The notes: generated from the letters alone by a model not told the origin. 64,000 nucleotides of DNA from Hyposmocoma kahamanoa (GCF_003589595.1 NW_020653726.1:11476122-11540121); one strand, 5' to 3'; counted from the stretch's first letter, positions 24,366-35,740 are shown. Numbers and translations are program-made.

Positions 24366-25184
24366 TTACACAAATTGGTTTTACCGTGAATCAAACCCAG
24401 TCTGGTGATGACCCAGACTCGTCACCGCCAGTGTCGTCAACAATTTCATCTTTATAATGATTCGTGAATTTTTTTTTGTAAGCTGGCTGTAGTCATTGCC
24501 AAAGAGTATTAATGGGATATTATTTTGCGTAATTACATAATCAAATTTAAAGTACTCTCGTTTGTACTTATTTCATAATAAAGATATTAGTAGATAACGA
24601 GGAACCCATTAACTCAGTAAAAACGAAGCCATTTAATTTTCACGCATCCATTGCGGAGTAAACGACAAATTAGAGCGAACAAGAGATTTCCCTAATGATG
24701 CGTCCTATTAACATGAGAGGCCGTAATGATGCTACCATATGCAATTTTTGACCTTAATCGGTATTGAAAGAGAGTGGAAAATATAAATTCTTGTTTATTT
24801 GTTTTAGAGATAACAGGTTTTACGTAAGCTAAAAAATAAGAACAACAATAGACTCACTCACTTTTGAAGGTAGATTGGAACGAGATTTATTAGAAGTACA
24901 TTTGCTTGGGGGTTTAGTTCCTAATATTAAATACAAAATGATATTAGAACGCTATAGGGATATCACACATATTGATGGGGAATGCCACTGAGTTGGCCAG
25001 AAAAAGCTTTCTGTCCACGTAATAAGAGTGAAAGAGACAGACGGTTTACGTAAACGGTCCGAGCGGAAGCATAACGCCTTTTTCAGTCTTATCGCACGGA
25101 TAAAAAGCTTTTTCTAAATAGTTCAAGCCGATTTCGCTCCACTAAGGTCTTTAATTTGATAAAAAATAAATTCCCTTGATAAAA
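24366..25184. other. Unannotated DNA
   Basis: Nothing convincing. Short inverted words AGAAAAAGCTTT (about 25001) and AAAAAGCTTTTTCT (about 25102) flank GTTTACGTAAAC (about 25045) and may be part of a small palindromic element. Confidence 0.35.
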
Positions 25185-25320
25185 ATACCATATAAGGTAG
25201 CCACGTCGTGGCGACAGACGCTGGTTCGAGTCCAGTCGAAAAGAATGAATTCTTTTTTGTATTAATTGTTCGATCTTTGTATCTATAATAATAACAAACT
25301 AGTCAAGTACTTTCAGAAAA
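25185..25320 (+). mobile_element. tRNA-derived SINE family D, partial
   Basis: Box B GGTTCGAGTCC is intact at about 25223. It is followed by an AATTGTTCGATCTTTGTATC and AATAATAACAAACTAG 3' part shared with the copies at 25880 and 40630. The box A half is degenerate. Confidence 0.65.
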
Positions 25321-25389
25321 AATAGACGAATATGATGGTAGTAAAAACATGATATTCAATTAAAATAATAATTGCAATTAAGAGTCGAT

Positions 25390-25745
25390 GCTACCTCAGC
25401 TCAAATTCTAAATCTTTCCGTACTAATACGGTTCATTGCCCTTGGGTCGAGCAGCAAGGATGCTGGCTTTGTTTCAGAATTTATTTTTTTTACTAATGAA
25501 ATAAAAGCTATTTGAAAAATATGTACCGTATACTGTACACTTTTATTTAATTCAGCTGATATAAAAATCATTGGTATACGTAAAGTATCTATTGAATAAG
25601 GTTTTCTTATAAAATTTCGAGGTAAGTTTGTGTTTTATTGTGAAAATTTTTAGGAATTTTGTTTTCTCACCGTACACCAATCAGTGTAGGTACATCCTCA
25701 ATTTTAGTATATAATTTTTTCAATGTGATGGATTCGACACTTTCA
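25390..25745 (+). repeat. Segment paralogous to 41008-41330
   Basis: Shared words in the same order and orientation: CTACCTCAGCTC, CGTACTAATACGGTTCATT, TTTCAGAATTTATTTTTTT, TTTCGAGGTAAGT, GTGAAAATTTTTAGGAATT and CCTCAATTT(T)AGTATATA. No coding sequence. Both copies are bracketed by family D SINEs. Confidence 0.8.
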
Positions 25746-25879
25746 CTGTTATGCGGAATCAAGCAAAGCCATTTGAGGTTGTATCGACTCTTAGTATTGC
25801 GACATTTCTGTCAGTTGTCTTGTAGAGGTGAAGCAACTTTCATAACTTTCCACAGGTGGCGCTACGGCTAAACAGCCGT

Positions 25880-26070
25880 TTAAACCCAACACAAAGACAC
25901 GCAGTAAGCATATAAAGAAGTTCGTAAGATCTGCTGACTCAATCCGTAGCTCAATTGACAGTGCGGTAACCACGTTAAGGCGACAGGCGCTGGTTCTAGT
26001 CCAATCGGAGCGATTGAAATTTTTCTTTGTATTTGTTCGATCTTTATGTCAATAATAATAACAAACTGGT
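25880..26070 (+). mobile_element. tRNA-derived SINE family D
   Basis: Starts AAACCCAACACAAAGACACG. The tRNA-like head CAATCCGTAGCTCAATTGAC carries box A, followed by a box B GGTTCTAGTCC. The tail region GTTCGATCTTTATGTCAATA and AATAACAAACTGGT matches the other copies. Presumed Pol III promoter; no protein. Confidence 0.75.
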
Positions 26071-27948
26071 AGTGAAACCATCATGATATGTAATAAAAAT
26101 AAAATACTACAAGATATTGAAGAAATACCAAGTACATGTGTTTTATTTTGTCATTTTTGTTATGCCACCGAACTACAGATAAATTTAAACTTTATTCAAC
26201 GTAACGCGAGTTTCTTAGCTCAAGTTAGACATAAAACTTTAACATTTGTTCTTTGGTCGTAGGATGATTTAATAACACAAGGGCTTAATTCAGTCATGTA
26301 ATCTTAACTTTTTATGTTACACAGGGTGTATGTAAGGCGATTATTCCGTAAATATAAGAGACATCAAAAACCTTTAAACTGATATCGAAGTACGATACCT
26401 AATAAGTAAAACGACAACAATAATTGGGTAATTTTCATAAAATCTCGAAATTCTTGTCCTTTAGCTTTATAAAAAAAGTATTTGATTCTTGCCGCAAAAA
26501 TTGCAAATTATAATTCAAATGCCACTAATGCCTACATAAAATATTGGTTACTTTATTTAAATAAAAATAATAATAATGCGAAAGTGTCGCCAAAATCATT
26601 CCCTCACATGTCCCAAGTTCGACAATCAAACACGTTCTGTGCTGTAAATCAACACGTTTAACAAAAATAACATTTAAATTTTAATATTCGATCAAATACA
26701 ATATGTTTTTGCGAAATTAAAGCTATCCTGTGGTAAAAACACGATAAATTTTAAAAATGTATTCATGTCCCAACCAAAATATCATTCCCTCACGCTTTGA
26801 CCTTCACTCGATTTGTGAACGCATTTTTAATCTTTGGTAAATGCACTTATAAGTTTTCGAAAGATAGCAAGCACTGTAAACGTTTCAAAATGACGATATT
26901 AAACTTATATGTGTAGAAAAATTCTACTATGAAAATATTAATTTAAAATTATAATAGTAACATTTTTGACAGTCATTCCCTCACATCATATAAAAATAAG
27001 TTAAGCATTTGATTTTATTTATTAATTATAGACTCATATTAGTTATTCATAGCAGTAAGCTTACACAAAATATTAAGTCCAAAAGTAAGTTTATAACGCT
27101 ACTTTTTCTTGGTTTATTTTGAGTTCGTCATTCCCTCAACCTCAAATGTTCTAACTACCTCTTTTTCTTGTTTTAAATTGAAAAGTCATTTATTTTGGAG
27201 ACCACTATATCATCAAAAACTATTTGCATAAGTACTATGAAATTTACAAAAAATTAATACAAATTGCCCCTTATAATTTTCATAAATATCGAAAGCACAA
27301 ATTTCGGAATTTCATGAGAACTGCCCAACTATTTTATAATAAAACTAGAAATATTCAAAATTTTAATATTCAACGCTCCCATACATATAATACGATATTC
27401 ATAGAGAGGCTTTAGTTGACTACTTCAAGAGATAAAAATAAGTTAAAAGAAGTAATTATAACAAAACCATACAACTTTGCTCTATACCCTGATTTATGAA
27501 ATCGTCAAATGACATTGATAAAGTATCTTTTTGTTTTATATTATGATACGGTGAAAGCGATGACGGTACACGTTTATCTAGAAAAAAATGCCTTTGCACT
27601 CATGGACTTGAATAGATCTAAATTGTAGTTACCGGGAATCACAGATTAGCAGCAGTAGCTGGTAATGTGTTCTATTCCTTTGCAGTACGTATTAAAACGG
27701 AGGGAGCAAAGCACTTCGTGCGAAAGGGTGGTATATCAACGACATAGGGCTGGAGTGTTCCGGACTATCTAGTCGACGAGTAATGTTTAGGGTGGAACTA
27801 AATTGTGGAGTTCCTGTGCACACTCTCCGAAATGTATCCGATAGAAAACCGACAAGCTGGTCACTTATAGATAGCCTGTGAGATAGATAGTAAAATAATA
27901 CACTCGTACTGATTGATACAACACGTAATTTGTGAGGTACATTTTTAC
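26071..27948. other. AT-rich DNA containing a recurrent 12-mer
   Basis: No gene recognised. The only structure seen is the spaced word listed at 26596-27139. Confidence 0.5.
26596..27139 (+). repeat. TCATTCCCTCAC word, four spaced copies
   Basis: The 12-mer occurs at 26596, 26782, 26973 and 27128 (the last ends AA instead of AC), all on the plus strand. Spacings are 186, 191 and 155 bp. The intervening AT-rich DNA shows no homology between units by eye. Confidence 0.85.
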
Positions 27949-28216
27949 TAGCAGTAAAGCTCCTAACGTATTTCTGCCACCAATTACTGCGTGAGCATTA
28001 CCTACTGCGATTCGGTTTTGAAGGGTAAGGTTGGTGGTGAAATTACAGGGAAATGGGACTTGTCAAGTTATGTCTAGGTCACGGGCGCAGTGACAGTGCC
28101 TCCAGATCTCTGATATTGAAAGCTCTGAGTGGCACTGCATCTAATATGGACATGCGTGTCGCTTACCAATAGGCACACGACTTGTTCGTTCCGTCACTTA
28201 GTATTATAAAAAAAAT
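27949..28216 (+). mobile_element. Dispersed repeat family A
   Basis: Runs from AGCAGTAAAGCTCCTAACGT (part of the 5' region missing) through CGGTTTTGAAGGGTAAGG to CACTTAGTATTATAAAAAAA. Confidence 0.8.
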
Positions 28217-28796
28217 GTGATGTAGTGACTTCTGGGTTCAAATGTGAGGCCAGCATTACGAGTCTTGTTCTCTTCGAACAATGTTTAGTTTGGATGACTA
28301 ATAGAATAAGTAGTGTAACTTCATAATATAAACGTAGCAGCGAGGGTTGCATGTGTGCACGCTCGCCGCGCGCTGTGTAACGGACGCACTCATTCGCATA
28401 ATCTAGCACGATATTTACATTGCACAGCGCGAGTCGCACGCGTCATTCCTTCATTCCAGAATTTAAGCGTTTGCTCAGTATGACGTGAAATAGTAGTTTC
28501 AACAAGAGTGCCTTAAATGAAGAATGTCAGTATGTCCTTCTCGATACCTATATAAACATGAGAATCTATTTGCATTGACCTACACCTAAATAGCAATAAT
28601 AAAGCATTTAAAACAAGTAACGAACAAATAATGATATTAACTAATACATTTTCTTCGAGTCAAATTTATAATTTTTGTTTTATAATGAATCGTTGTATTA
28701 AAAACAATCACGCATTTTATTTCTAATAAATTTGTACTCTCATAATCGAGATACCTATCCTCGATGCTGGCATAAAATACCAATATAACGGCGGTT
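28217..28796. other. Unannotated DNA
   Basis: A CG-containing patch at about 28340-28445; otherwise nothing recognised. Confidence 0.35.
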
Positions 28797-29005
28797 CCAC
28801 CAACACGCTTGTCCCTTACAGTTGCAGTGCCACTCAGAGCTTTAAATCACAAAGATCTGAGGGACATTGCCCGACACTGAGACATAAGTTAACAAGTCCC
28901 ATGTGCCTGTAATTTTACGAGCACGTTTATCCTTCGAAACCGGAACGCAGTAATGATCACATATTTGCTTGGCAGCAGAAACAGGTAAGGTGGCAATTCT
29001 TCCCT

Positions 29006-30876
29006 TTTTTCCCAAGGGAATATCCGTCATGGATATCACCGCATCACGGGGAGGCGCGGTGGTAATATGAGACTCTTACTCACTAAAAACCCCCGGGTAT
29101 TCCCACACCCCGCGTGTGACGGTGCTGTGGCCACGCGGTTTACGATCCACGGCCCCATCTGCGGACTCATCCCTAGTTGATCACCATTCCGCCTCCATCG
29201 TTAGTGGCATGCCGGGAATACTTGGCACACCAACCAACCCGTGAATGTAATGGGTGACAAAAGCCCCCGTTTGTAACTCCCAGGGTTCACTCTCACGGCG
29301 GCAGTTGGCGGGCATAAGCCAGCCGCCTGCGCCCCTAGCGTTTGCGGTGCATAGGATGAGAGGAAGGATCTTCCTCTCGCTCCCGTTCCGCTGCCTCCTT
29401 CCGCCACATTACATCAGTGCAGAAAGAGGCCACCGCACTCCACGCCGTCTCGCTACCGACCATAGCTCGAACTACGGTTGGCAGGAAAAGGTCGTTTTCT
29501 ACCATTGCGGTCAGAGACGACCGCTGCTCCTTCCACGCCGGACATGCCTGCAGTGTATGTTGCGCCGTATCTTCGGCGCAACCACACTGATGGCATACGG
29601 CAGTCGTTTCTCGTCCCACCCTGCACAGGTATTTGCCAAAGCAACCATGCCCTGACAAGACCTGCGCAAGGTGGAAGGAGACTCCTCCACAGGATCGATC
29701 CGCCCATTCTATCAGAATGGGTCGAATCGCTCTGATGGTCCAGTGGCCAGACCTCGGCTCCTCTAGCCTCTCTTGCCACTTCCACCCATAATTGTCCGCC
29801 ATCGATTAATGTGCTCCAGAAGTGGCTCTTCCCTTTTGGCCCTCAGTTCCAATGTCCGCCAATAGATGGCTGACAAGGCCTCCGCGTCCAGATTCCACGG
29901 TGGGGTTCCTGCCAAGACGCAGTCCGCCTCGTAAGAGGTGGTGCGGTATGTTCTCGATACCCTGACCGCTAGAACCTATTGCGGTCTCCGCAACATGGTT
30001 TTGCCCTGAGCGTTGATGCTGTTCGCTCATATGGGCACCTCGTACAAGGCCATCAAGCGCATCACCCCTATGTATATAGGGGTGATGCGCTCGATGGCCT
30101 TGTACGGGCGATGCGCTATATACAGGCTGACTGATATATACAGGCGTCGGCAGTTGGCGCTCGGCTCCCCCACATTCGGTAAAAGCTGACTCAGGGCGGA
30201 AGCTGTACCCACCAATTTTGGAGCTAAGAGTCGGAAATGCTCTTCAAACCTCCATCGACTGTCAAGGACCAAGCCCAGGTACTTCATGGTAATCTTAACA
30301 GTAATGGAGATTCCTCCAACCACCAATGTCATGCCCTCGCGCGGTGCGTTCCGTGTCCCATGAAAACACACAGCCTCGGACTTCTCTAGCGCCCCAGCCG
30401 CCGAATCCTAGCCAGGGTACGGGCAACTCCAGCCGTAGCTAGCACTACGGCCTCCCAATGCGTGCGATCTCGGGCTGTAACCAGGGTGTCGTCGCACAGG
30501 GTGTCGTAACACGCCACGTCAACTCCAACAAGGCACTCCCTTCGCAGCACCCAGTCGTACCCGATGTTCCACAGGAGCGGTCCAAGTGGCATCCCTGATC
30601 CCTGTGGCGCACCGCACGACACGGTCTTTCGACCAATTCCATCGCGTTTCGGGTAAACTACGGCTCTATCAGCTATCAGAGAGATAGGATTCTATCGTCT
30701 TACGTAGATACTCGGGCACGCGACGTAACTTGAGCGCCTCCTGTATGGTGGGCCAGGGCAGCACGTTAAAAGCATTGGCGATGTCAAGAGACACCGCCAA
30801 CAACACTTCGCGTCTGCCCACTGCGTCGTCCGCCAGGTCCCTCACTCGCACAAGGGCGTCAATGGCAGTCCTTCGC
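29006..30876 (-). pseudogene. 5'-truncated R1-clade-like LINE
   Basis: Reading on the minus strand from 30893: RRTAIDALVRVRDL, then AVSLDIANAFNVLP with the first catalytic aspartate. Next comes CGAPQGSGMPLGPLLWNIGY (block B), then CDDTLVTARD with the second and third aspartates but a disturbed YADD. Later frames give MKYLGLVLDSRWRFEEHF and a C-terminal domain with CHQCGCAEDTAQHTLQACP. The latter is a CCHC-type knuckle (C-x2-C-x8-H-x4-C) typical of R1-type ORF2. Frameshifts separate the pieces (about 30625-30660, 30375-30385, 30030, 29805). The 3' end is near 29006 with a short A run. Clade assignment rests on the C-terminal knuckle and RT motifs only. Confidence 0.8.
30042..30105. repeat. Foldback scar inside the R1-like ORF
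   Basis: 29-bp arms (30042-30070 and 30077-30105) are inverted copies with one mismatch and a 6-nt loop. The protein frame here, AIERITPIYIGVMRLMALYE, partly reads a mirror of itself. This looks like a snap-back duplication of coding sequence. Confidence 0.85.
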
Positions 30877-30920
30877 GAGACGAACTCTTTCACAAGGAGC
30901 TCTACTGCTACTAAACTCTA

Positions 30921-31257
30921 TTATCTATTATAAACCTCTTAAATTCTTTTCAGGCAAAGAAAGATAAAGTATATATTTTAGTGTAACCAAATGTTTTTTC
31001 AGGGAAAACATAAATAAAATTACGCACGAATAAAATAATACATTTCAATCTCGTAATCTCTTCGGGCTTAAAAAATAAAAAAAACGTAATCATAATATTC
31101 ATACGAGTACTTGTCGTTTCTGTAAAAGTACTTTGGACGTTCATTCTTATATAGGGTTTTTCAACAAGAACATGGTTTTGTAAATCAAAATAAAACAATA
31201 AATTTACATGACAACGATTCAATCTTTTATTGTATTAAAAAAAGTAAGGTTTGGCAA
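30921..31257. other. Short AT-rich interval
   Basis: Probably partly the 3' flank of the transposase remnant that follows; nothing else recognised. Confidence 0.35.
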
Positions 31258-31590
31258 TTATGAATGAAAAATGATATCTGATAAATATCCACCACGACCA
31301 CAGTTACAGATGTCGATTCTTTCCTCAAAATTTTAAATCACTTTTTTACAAAATGGTGAGTCTATTTCGTTAATCACTTCACGAATTTTAAGAGTTAAGG
31401 CTGCAATCGATTCGATCGGCTCCGTATAGACTCTGTCTTTAACATAACCTCATAAAAAAAATCCTGTGTGGAATCACATGATCGAGCTGGCCACTTAACG
31501 GTTGAATTTCGTGAAATTATGCGATCGGGAAATTTGGTTTGCAATAAATTCATTGTTTCGGTGGCTGTGTGACGGTAGACATACAGGTTA
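31258..31590 (-). pseudogene. Mariner-like (DDE_3-type) transposase C-terminus
   Basis: On the minus strand, 31565-31440 reads HTATETMNLLQTKFPDRIIS, then STVKWPARSCDSTQDFF. The W-P-x-R-S-x-D-x-T-x-x-D-F-F signature carries the last catalytic acid of Tc1/mariner-type transposases. After a frameshift in a T run it continues GYVKDRVYTEPIESIAALTL and KIREVINEIDSPFCKKVI, then after one stop NFEERIDIC...GGYLSDIIFHS and a terminal stop at 31258. Only the last third survives; the first two catalytic aspartates are absent. Confidence 0.75.
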
Positions 31591-31803
31591 ATTTATTTCC
31601 TTCGATTCGTCATACATTTTTTCGAAATTATGGATATCTATCTAATATAATCAGGTGCAGATTTATTGAAGTTTTTACCCTTTTTATTTTTCCTGTAAAG
31701 GTGGTGTTTTGATAATACACGCTAATTCTTTTATTTCATTATATCATGAGAATACTTAATAAAGCACTTGTGTTATGGGAATCGAAAAAAAATTTTCTAC
31801 GTT

Positions 31804-31893
31804 GACCCGGCCGGGATTCGAACCCGGGGTCTCGGAGTTGGCGACACTTTAAAACCGGCATGTAGGCCACTCGACATGGAGGCCGTCGAGTGC
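31804..31893 (-). mobile_element. tRNA-derived SINE head
   Basis: On the minus strand GGCCTCCATGTCGAGTGGCC leads to GGGTTCGAATCCCGGCCGGG. Box B and the T-arm are perfect (CCGGG/CCCGG around TTCGAAT). The acceptor halves GGCCTCC and CCGGGTC do not pair, so it is not a functional tRNA gene. CACTCGAC...GTCGAGTG (31869-31893) can form a hairpin at its 5' end. Confidence 0.65.
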
Positions 31894-31903
31894 CGAGTTA
31901 CTC

Positions 31904-31937
31904 CGCTAGTATACATACATGTATGCTAGCGGAATAA
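31904..31937. repeat. Palindrome between two tRNA-like SINEs
   Basis: TCCGCTAG-T-ATACAT pairs with ATGTAT-G-CTAGCGGA, a near-perfect hairpin. The adjoining segment 31937-31985 is the reverse complement of a ~50-bp segment at 40613-40665 (core TTGAATTGATATTCAATTAT). Confidence 0.7.
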
Positions 31938-31989
31938 TTTCATAAAAAATAATTGAATATCAATTCAATACAAATTTAGAATAACCTAT

Positions 31990-32090
31990 TACTTTTATAC
32001 CCAATTGTTGTATTTGTTCTCCCGTGAATCGAATTCAGAAGCTTCTGAATATCCAGTCCTTAACCACTAAGTCACTGAAGTCGTCACATA
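31990..32090 (-). mobile_element. Second tRNA-derived SINE head
   Basis: On the minus strand: GTGACTTAGTGGTTAAGGAC (box A) followed about 25 nt later by GAATTCGATTCACGG (box B). The arms are degenerate and no 3' CCA-proximal pairing exists, so a SINE head is preferred over a tRNA gene. Confidence 0.55.
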
Positions 32091-32749
32091 TTATGGTACA
32101 ATACATTGTATTGTGGAGTGATAAATGGGTTTTCCTCAAAAAACTTCCCCTTGCGCAATCAACTCGTTGAATAAAACGGTCTTTAATTCATAACCTACTT
32201 TGTTCAAGAGTTTGAAAAAAATAAACGATGCTAGTCCGAAGAGACCCATATGTCAGTGGAAGTTGCGACGGGCAGGTAAAGTTGGCGACGGCTCTCCCGG
32301 CGACGTAGATAATGGTACTTGGCCACTTTTTTGGTTGTTCGCCATCGCCGTTTTACGTCAAAGTTTGGCATTAAAAACAACAAGTGTTTCTTCAGTAGTA
32401 AAGTTTATTGTATTCTTTATAATTTTCATATTTATATTCTGCATTATTTGTAGTAAAAACCACTTTAATAGCGCCTTAGATGTGTCATAGAGAGCGATAA
32501 TGATATAAAACTAGTAGATATGTAGCAACATAGACCAAAGGTAGCAATATCTATCTGTCTTGCTTTGTATTTGATTACACTTTTACTGCGATCTATCAAC
32601 CTATGTACATGTAGTTAGAAGAAATCTTTAAACGAATTGCTCGCCTTTTCTCACTAATTTTGTAGTTATATTACAATAAGGTACGACAAGGTGTTTACAT
32701 ATATTTACATATTATACCTATATCGTATCAGTGCTGCGGTTTATTTACC
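32091..32749. other. Unannotated DNA
   Basis: One 96-codon open frame (32200-32490) has a hydrophobic C-terminal half but no recognisable domain; treated as unsupported. Confidence 0.35.
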
Positions 32750-32812
32750 CAAACGCTCGCCTAAGAGGAGACCCGTGCCCAGCAGTGGGGCGTATAAATG
32801 GATTGACGATAA
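32750..32812 (+). mobile_element. Lepidopteran SINE 3' end
   Basis: CTAAGAGGAGACCCGTGCCC AGCAGTGGGGCGTATAAATG matches the 3' end of the SINE at 52971-53268 (GAGAGGAGACCCGCGTGCCC AGCAGTGG). Confidence 0.75.
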
Positions 32813-32977
32813 AACGAGCATTGCCATAAAAATGGAATTTGAGCGGCAATCGAACTTATGATTAAAACCCTTTAAAACCATGAAAAAAGCTGTTGCTCCG
32901 TTCTGATCTTATCTATTTTATACCGATTTCTGTATGGAACAGATGTTCTTTTTTTCACTGATATTGTTAAACCATAT

Positions 32978-33129
32978 CGACGCTTGAAAGACAAAATGGG
33001 GTAAGCGACACTTTTGGGTCATATTGAGTTATATGTACCGTTGTAATCAGAAACATTAGCTGATTCCAACGGTATATAACTCAATATGACCAAAAGTGTC
33101 GCTTATCCCATTTTGTCTTTCAAGCGTCG
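32978..33129. mobile_element. Foldback MITE
   Basis: Arms 32978-33050 and 33060-33129 are near-perfect inverted repeats (starting CGACGCTTGAAAGACAAAAT) with a 9-nt loop AAACATTAG. Differences are single-base changes and short indels. The whole unit would extrude as a long hairpin. Confidence 0.8.
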
Positions 33130-35000
33130 TTATGATATCAGTTTGGTATTCTAACATTACGTCTGAATCCTGACCAATAAACAGAAATATTCTCTTCATA
33201 TTGATTGAAGAAACGTCAACTTTTCTTATATACCTATATAATACATACTCGAATGGCATGGTTTTATGTGCGCAGTTCCTTTCCTGAGAGAAACTTTATT
33301 ATGTAGTTCTGTTTCAAACTCTGTTTCTGTCCCGAGATTTATTCCATGGGGATTACATTTTTGAAATATGCAAAGAAAATGCCCATGCCCATTTTACTTT
33401 ATATAATCACGGTGAAAAAGTATGAACTTGATAATACATATGTTGTAACGTAAATACAGTCGGTAGGTTTGCAGGGTAAAAATGAAAAACAGCATGGTTG
33501 TTTTGTCCGTGTTTACATCACTATTTCTATCATAGAAATAGGTATGTCTAAATAGACGCCACAAGTCTACCTATTTTGCGTGCTCAATGTAAGCTATAAA
33601 CGTTTAGTTGCCGCCGTTACCCTTCAGAACGCGCCCGGCCGTTATTAAACTTACCGTAGTTAAACATCAATTGAAAACGCGAAAAATGCCTAATTGTGCC
33701 ATTAATATGAATAAACAGGGACGTTTCATTTCCTTTCCACGGTTAAGTAATTTTGTAATCAGAATATACATAATTTATTTTAAAATCACTTGTAATTTTG
33801 TATGAATTTCGAGAAAATAAATATGCAAACATGTGTATGCACCGTGATTCGTAATACATTGGGCTTTTACTTGGTGCGGTACACTCGTGGTCCTTCTTTA
33901 GTAGACCATGAATATCGAACGGGCGAACTTTTGCATAGTGCAGTCAGTTTCAAAGTGCTTGTTTAAGGTCAAATTTTACGATTAGTTACGTTCACTTGTT
34001 GCAACACAGTTCTCGATTCTGATCGATTTAGAAAACAAAGGGATGATAATTCTTAACACATTAGAAAATGTTATGAAAGTATCCTATAAAGCTTGTTGTT
34101 GTTTTTTTTTTTAGTATTCCGGAGCAACTTTCTTTTTCAAAACACGCATTAATAAAGGACTTATTTATCTTATTAAGATTAATAGAATTTTACTATATTA
34201 ATATTTCATAATCTACAGATACTTGAAAACTCATTATTCTATATAAGTGCTGCGTCCAAGTCTTCGATTTAATCAGTCGCTTTACTGAATGTTTGTTGAA
34301 TACGGCGAGTTACTGTAAGTTTTTAAAAGATTTAGTTTTTAATCTTATAATTTATACTTTCTTTATTATTATTATAATAATCTATATAATAATTTTCTTT
34401 TTTAATTTTTCAATTTTACTAATTAAGTTACACATTGACGGATCTTGTTCCGTTACACTGGAGGCGATATTCGACCAAAAGTGTATAGTTTCATATGTGT
34501 TGACTGTAAATCGTAAAGTTACTTTTAAATAGTGCCAAAGAATTTGACGCAATACTTAATTAAAATGTACGAATATAACATTAGTTCTATAATGCCGTTC
34601 TCAAATAGCAAAGTGATGATATATTATATTTGTACGTGTGTTTCATCGCCGATGCCGTTATAAGTTGTTTTCGACACACCCTCAAAACAGTCAGCAATAA
34701 AGCGACGGTTGATCAGTAAATATGCGTTTTATTAGTTATTGTACTTAGAATAATAACGCATAGAATGATAGTTTCATATCAAACGAACTGTCACAAGTGA
34801 GGCAAAAACCAAATTCATGTAGGCGTAAGCAACTTGTAACTACGCTCGTCGGCACGCACACAAATATACAAATAATGATGCCATGGAATAACATTTCCCT
34901 CAAAAGTGGGGAAATTGTATCTTGCTTAACTCATCATTAAGTTAAAGGTGCCTACAGATTTGCCCGACATTGTGGATCAGGTGCCTACAGATATGCTCGG
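33130..35000. other. Unannotated DNA
   Basis: No gene supported. The frame at 33686-33757 begins MPNCAINMNKQGRFISFPR, faintly like the start of a THAP-type zinc finger, but the second CxxC-type residues and the rest of the domain are absent. Confidence 0.35.
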
Positions 35001-35029
35001 TTTTGTCGATGAAAAACGAATATAGCACT

Positions 35030-35740
35030 TATTTGTAAATCCAAGATGGCGGACACGATTTTTCAAAATATGCTATATGGGTATCCTTTTCGAGGTATTT
35101 GGGGATGCTCATTACGAATATGGCACTCATTTCTAAATCCAAGATGGCGGACACGAGTTTTGAAATAAATGCAATATGGGTATCATTTTCGAGGTACTTG
35201 GGGGTGCTCATGATGAATATGGCACTCATTTCTACATCGAAGATGGCGGGCACGATTTTTCAAAAAAATGCAATATGGGTATCATTTTCGAGGTACTTGG
35301 GGGTGCTCATTACGAATATGGCACTCATTTCTAAATCCAAGATGGCGGGCACGATTTTTTCAAAAAAATGCAATATGGGTATCATTTTCGAGGTATTTGG
35401 GGATGCTCATTACGAATATGGCACTCATTTCTAAATCCAAGATGGCGGACACGAGTTTTCAAATAAATGCAATATGGGTATCATTTTCGAGGTACTTGGG
35501 GGTGCTCATTACGAATATGGCACTCATTTGTAAATCCAAGATGGCGGGCATGATTTTTTCAAAAAAATGCTATGTGGGTATCATTTTCGAGGTATTTGGG
35601 GATGCTCAATGTGAATATGGCACTATTTGTAAATCCAAGATGGCGGGCACGATTTTTCAAATAATGGCAAGTTGGGTATCGTTTTCGAGGTATTTGGGGG
35701 TGCTCATTACGAATATTGCTTTTGTTTGAACTGTCGTGTT
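35030..35740 (+). repeat. 99-bp tandem satellite, seven units
   Basis: The word CCAAGATGGCGG (one CG variant) recurs at 35041, 35139, 35238, 35337, 35437, 35536 and 35635, giving periods of 98, 99, 99, 100, 99 and 99 bp. Each unit also carries TATGGGTATC, TTTTCGAGGTA and GGTGCTCATTACGAATATGG. Because 99 is a multiple of three, frames such as ISKSKMADTSF...INAIWVSFSRYLGV stay open across units; 98- and 100-bp units shift them. I regard the frames as by-products. Confidence 0.95.

Larger units (their letters stand above)
28797..30920 (-). mobile_element. Family A copy split by an R1-like LINE
   Basis: 28797-29005 runs to AGGTAAGGTGGCAATTCTTC. 30877-30920 resumes CGAACTCTTTCACAAGGAGC TCTACTGCTACTAAA. 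In uninterrupted copies these two pieces are separated only by about eight bases, so the LINE at 29006-30876 was inserted here. Confidence 0.75.

Noticed and set aside
29254..29735. Plus-strand frames opposite the R1-like CCHC domain
   Set aside because: Shadows of the minus-strand coding sequence.
31804..31893. tRNA gene on the minus strand
   Set aside because: Box B and T-arm are perfect but the acceptor halves do not pair and box A is poor; a SINE head is more likely.
33686..33757. THAP-domain start
   Set aside because: Only MPNCAI and ISFPR resemble it; the remaining zinc ligands and the AVPTIF-like end are missing.
35099..35729. Repetitive protein with ~33-residue units in the satellite
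   Set aside because: The 99-bp unit length keeps a frame open by arithmetic. Units of 98 and 100 bp shift the frame and inverted units end it; no sign of selection on protein.
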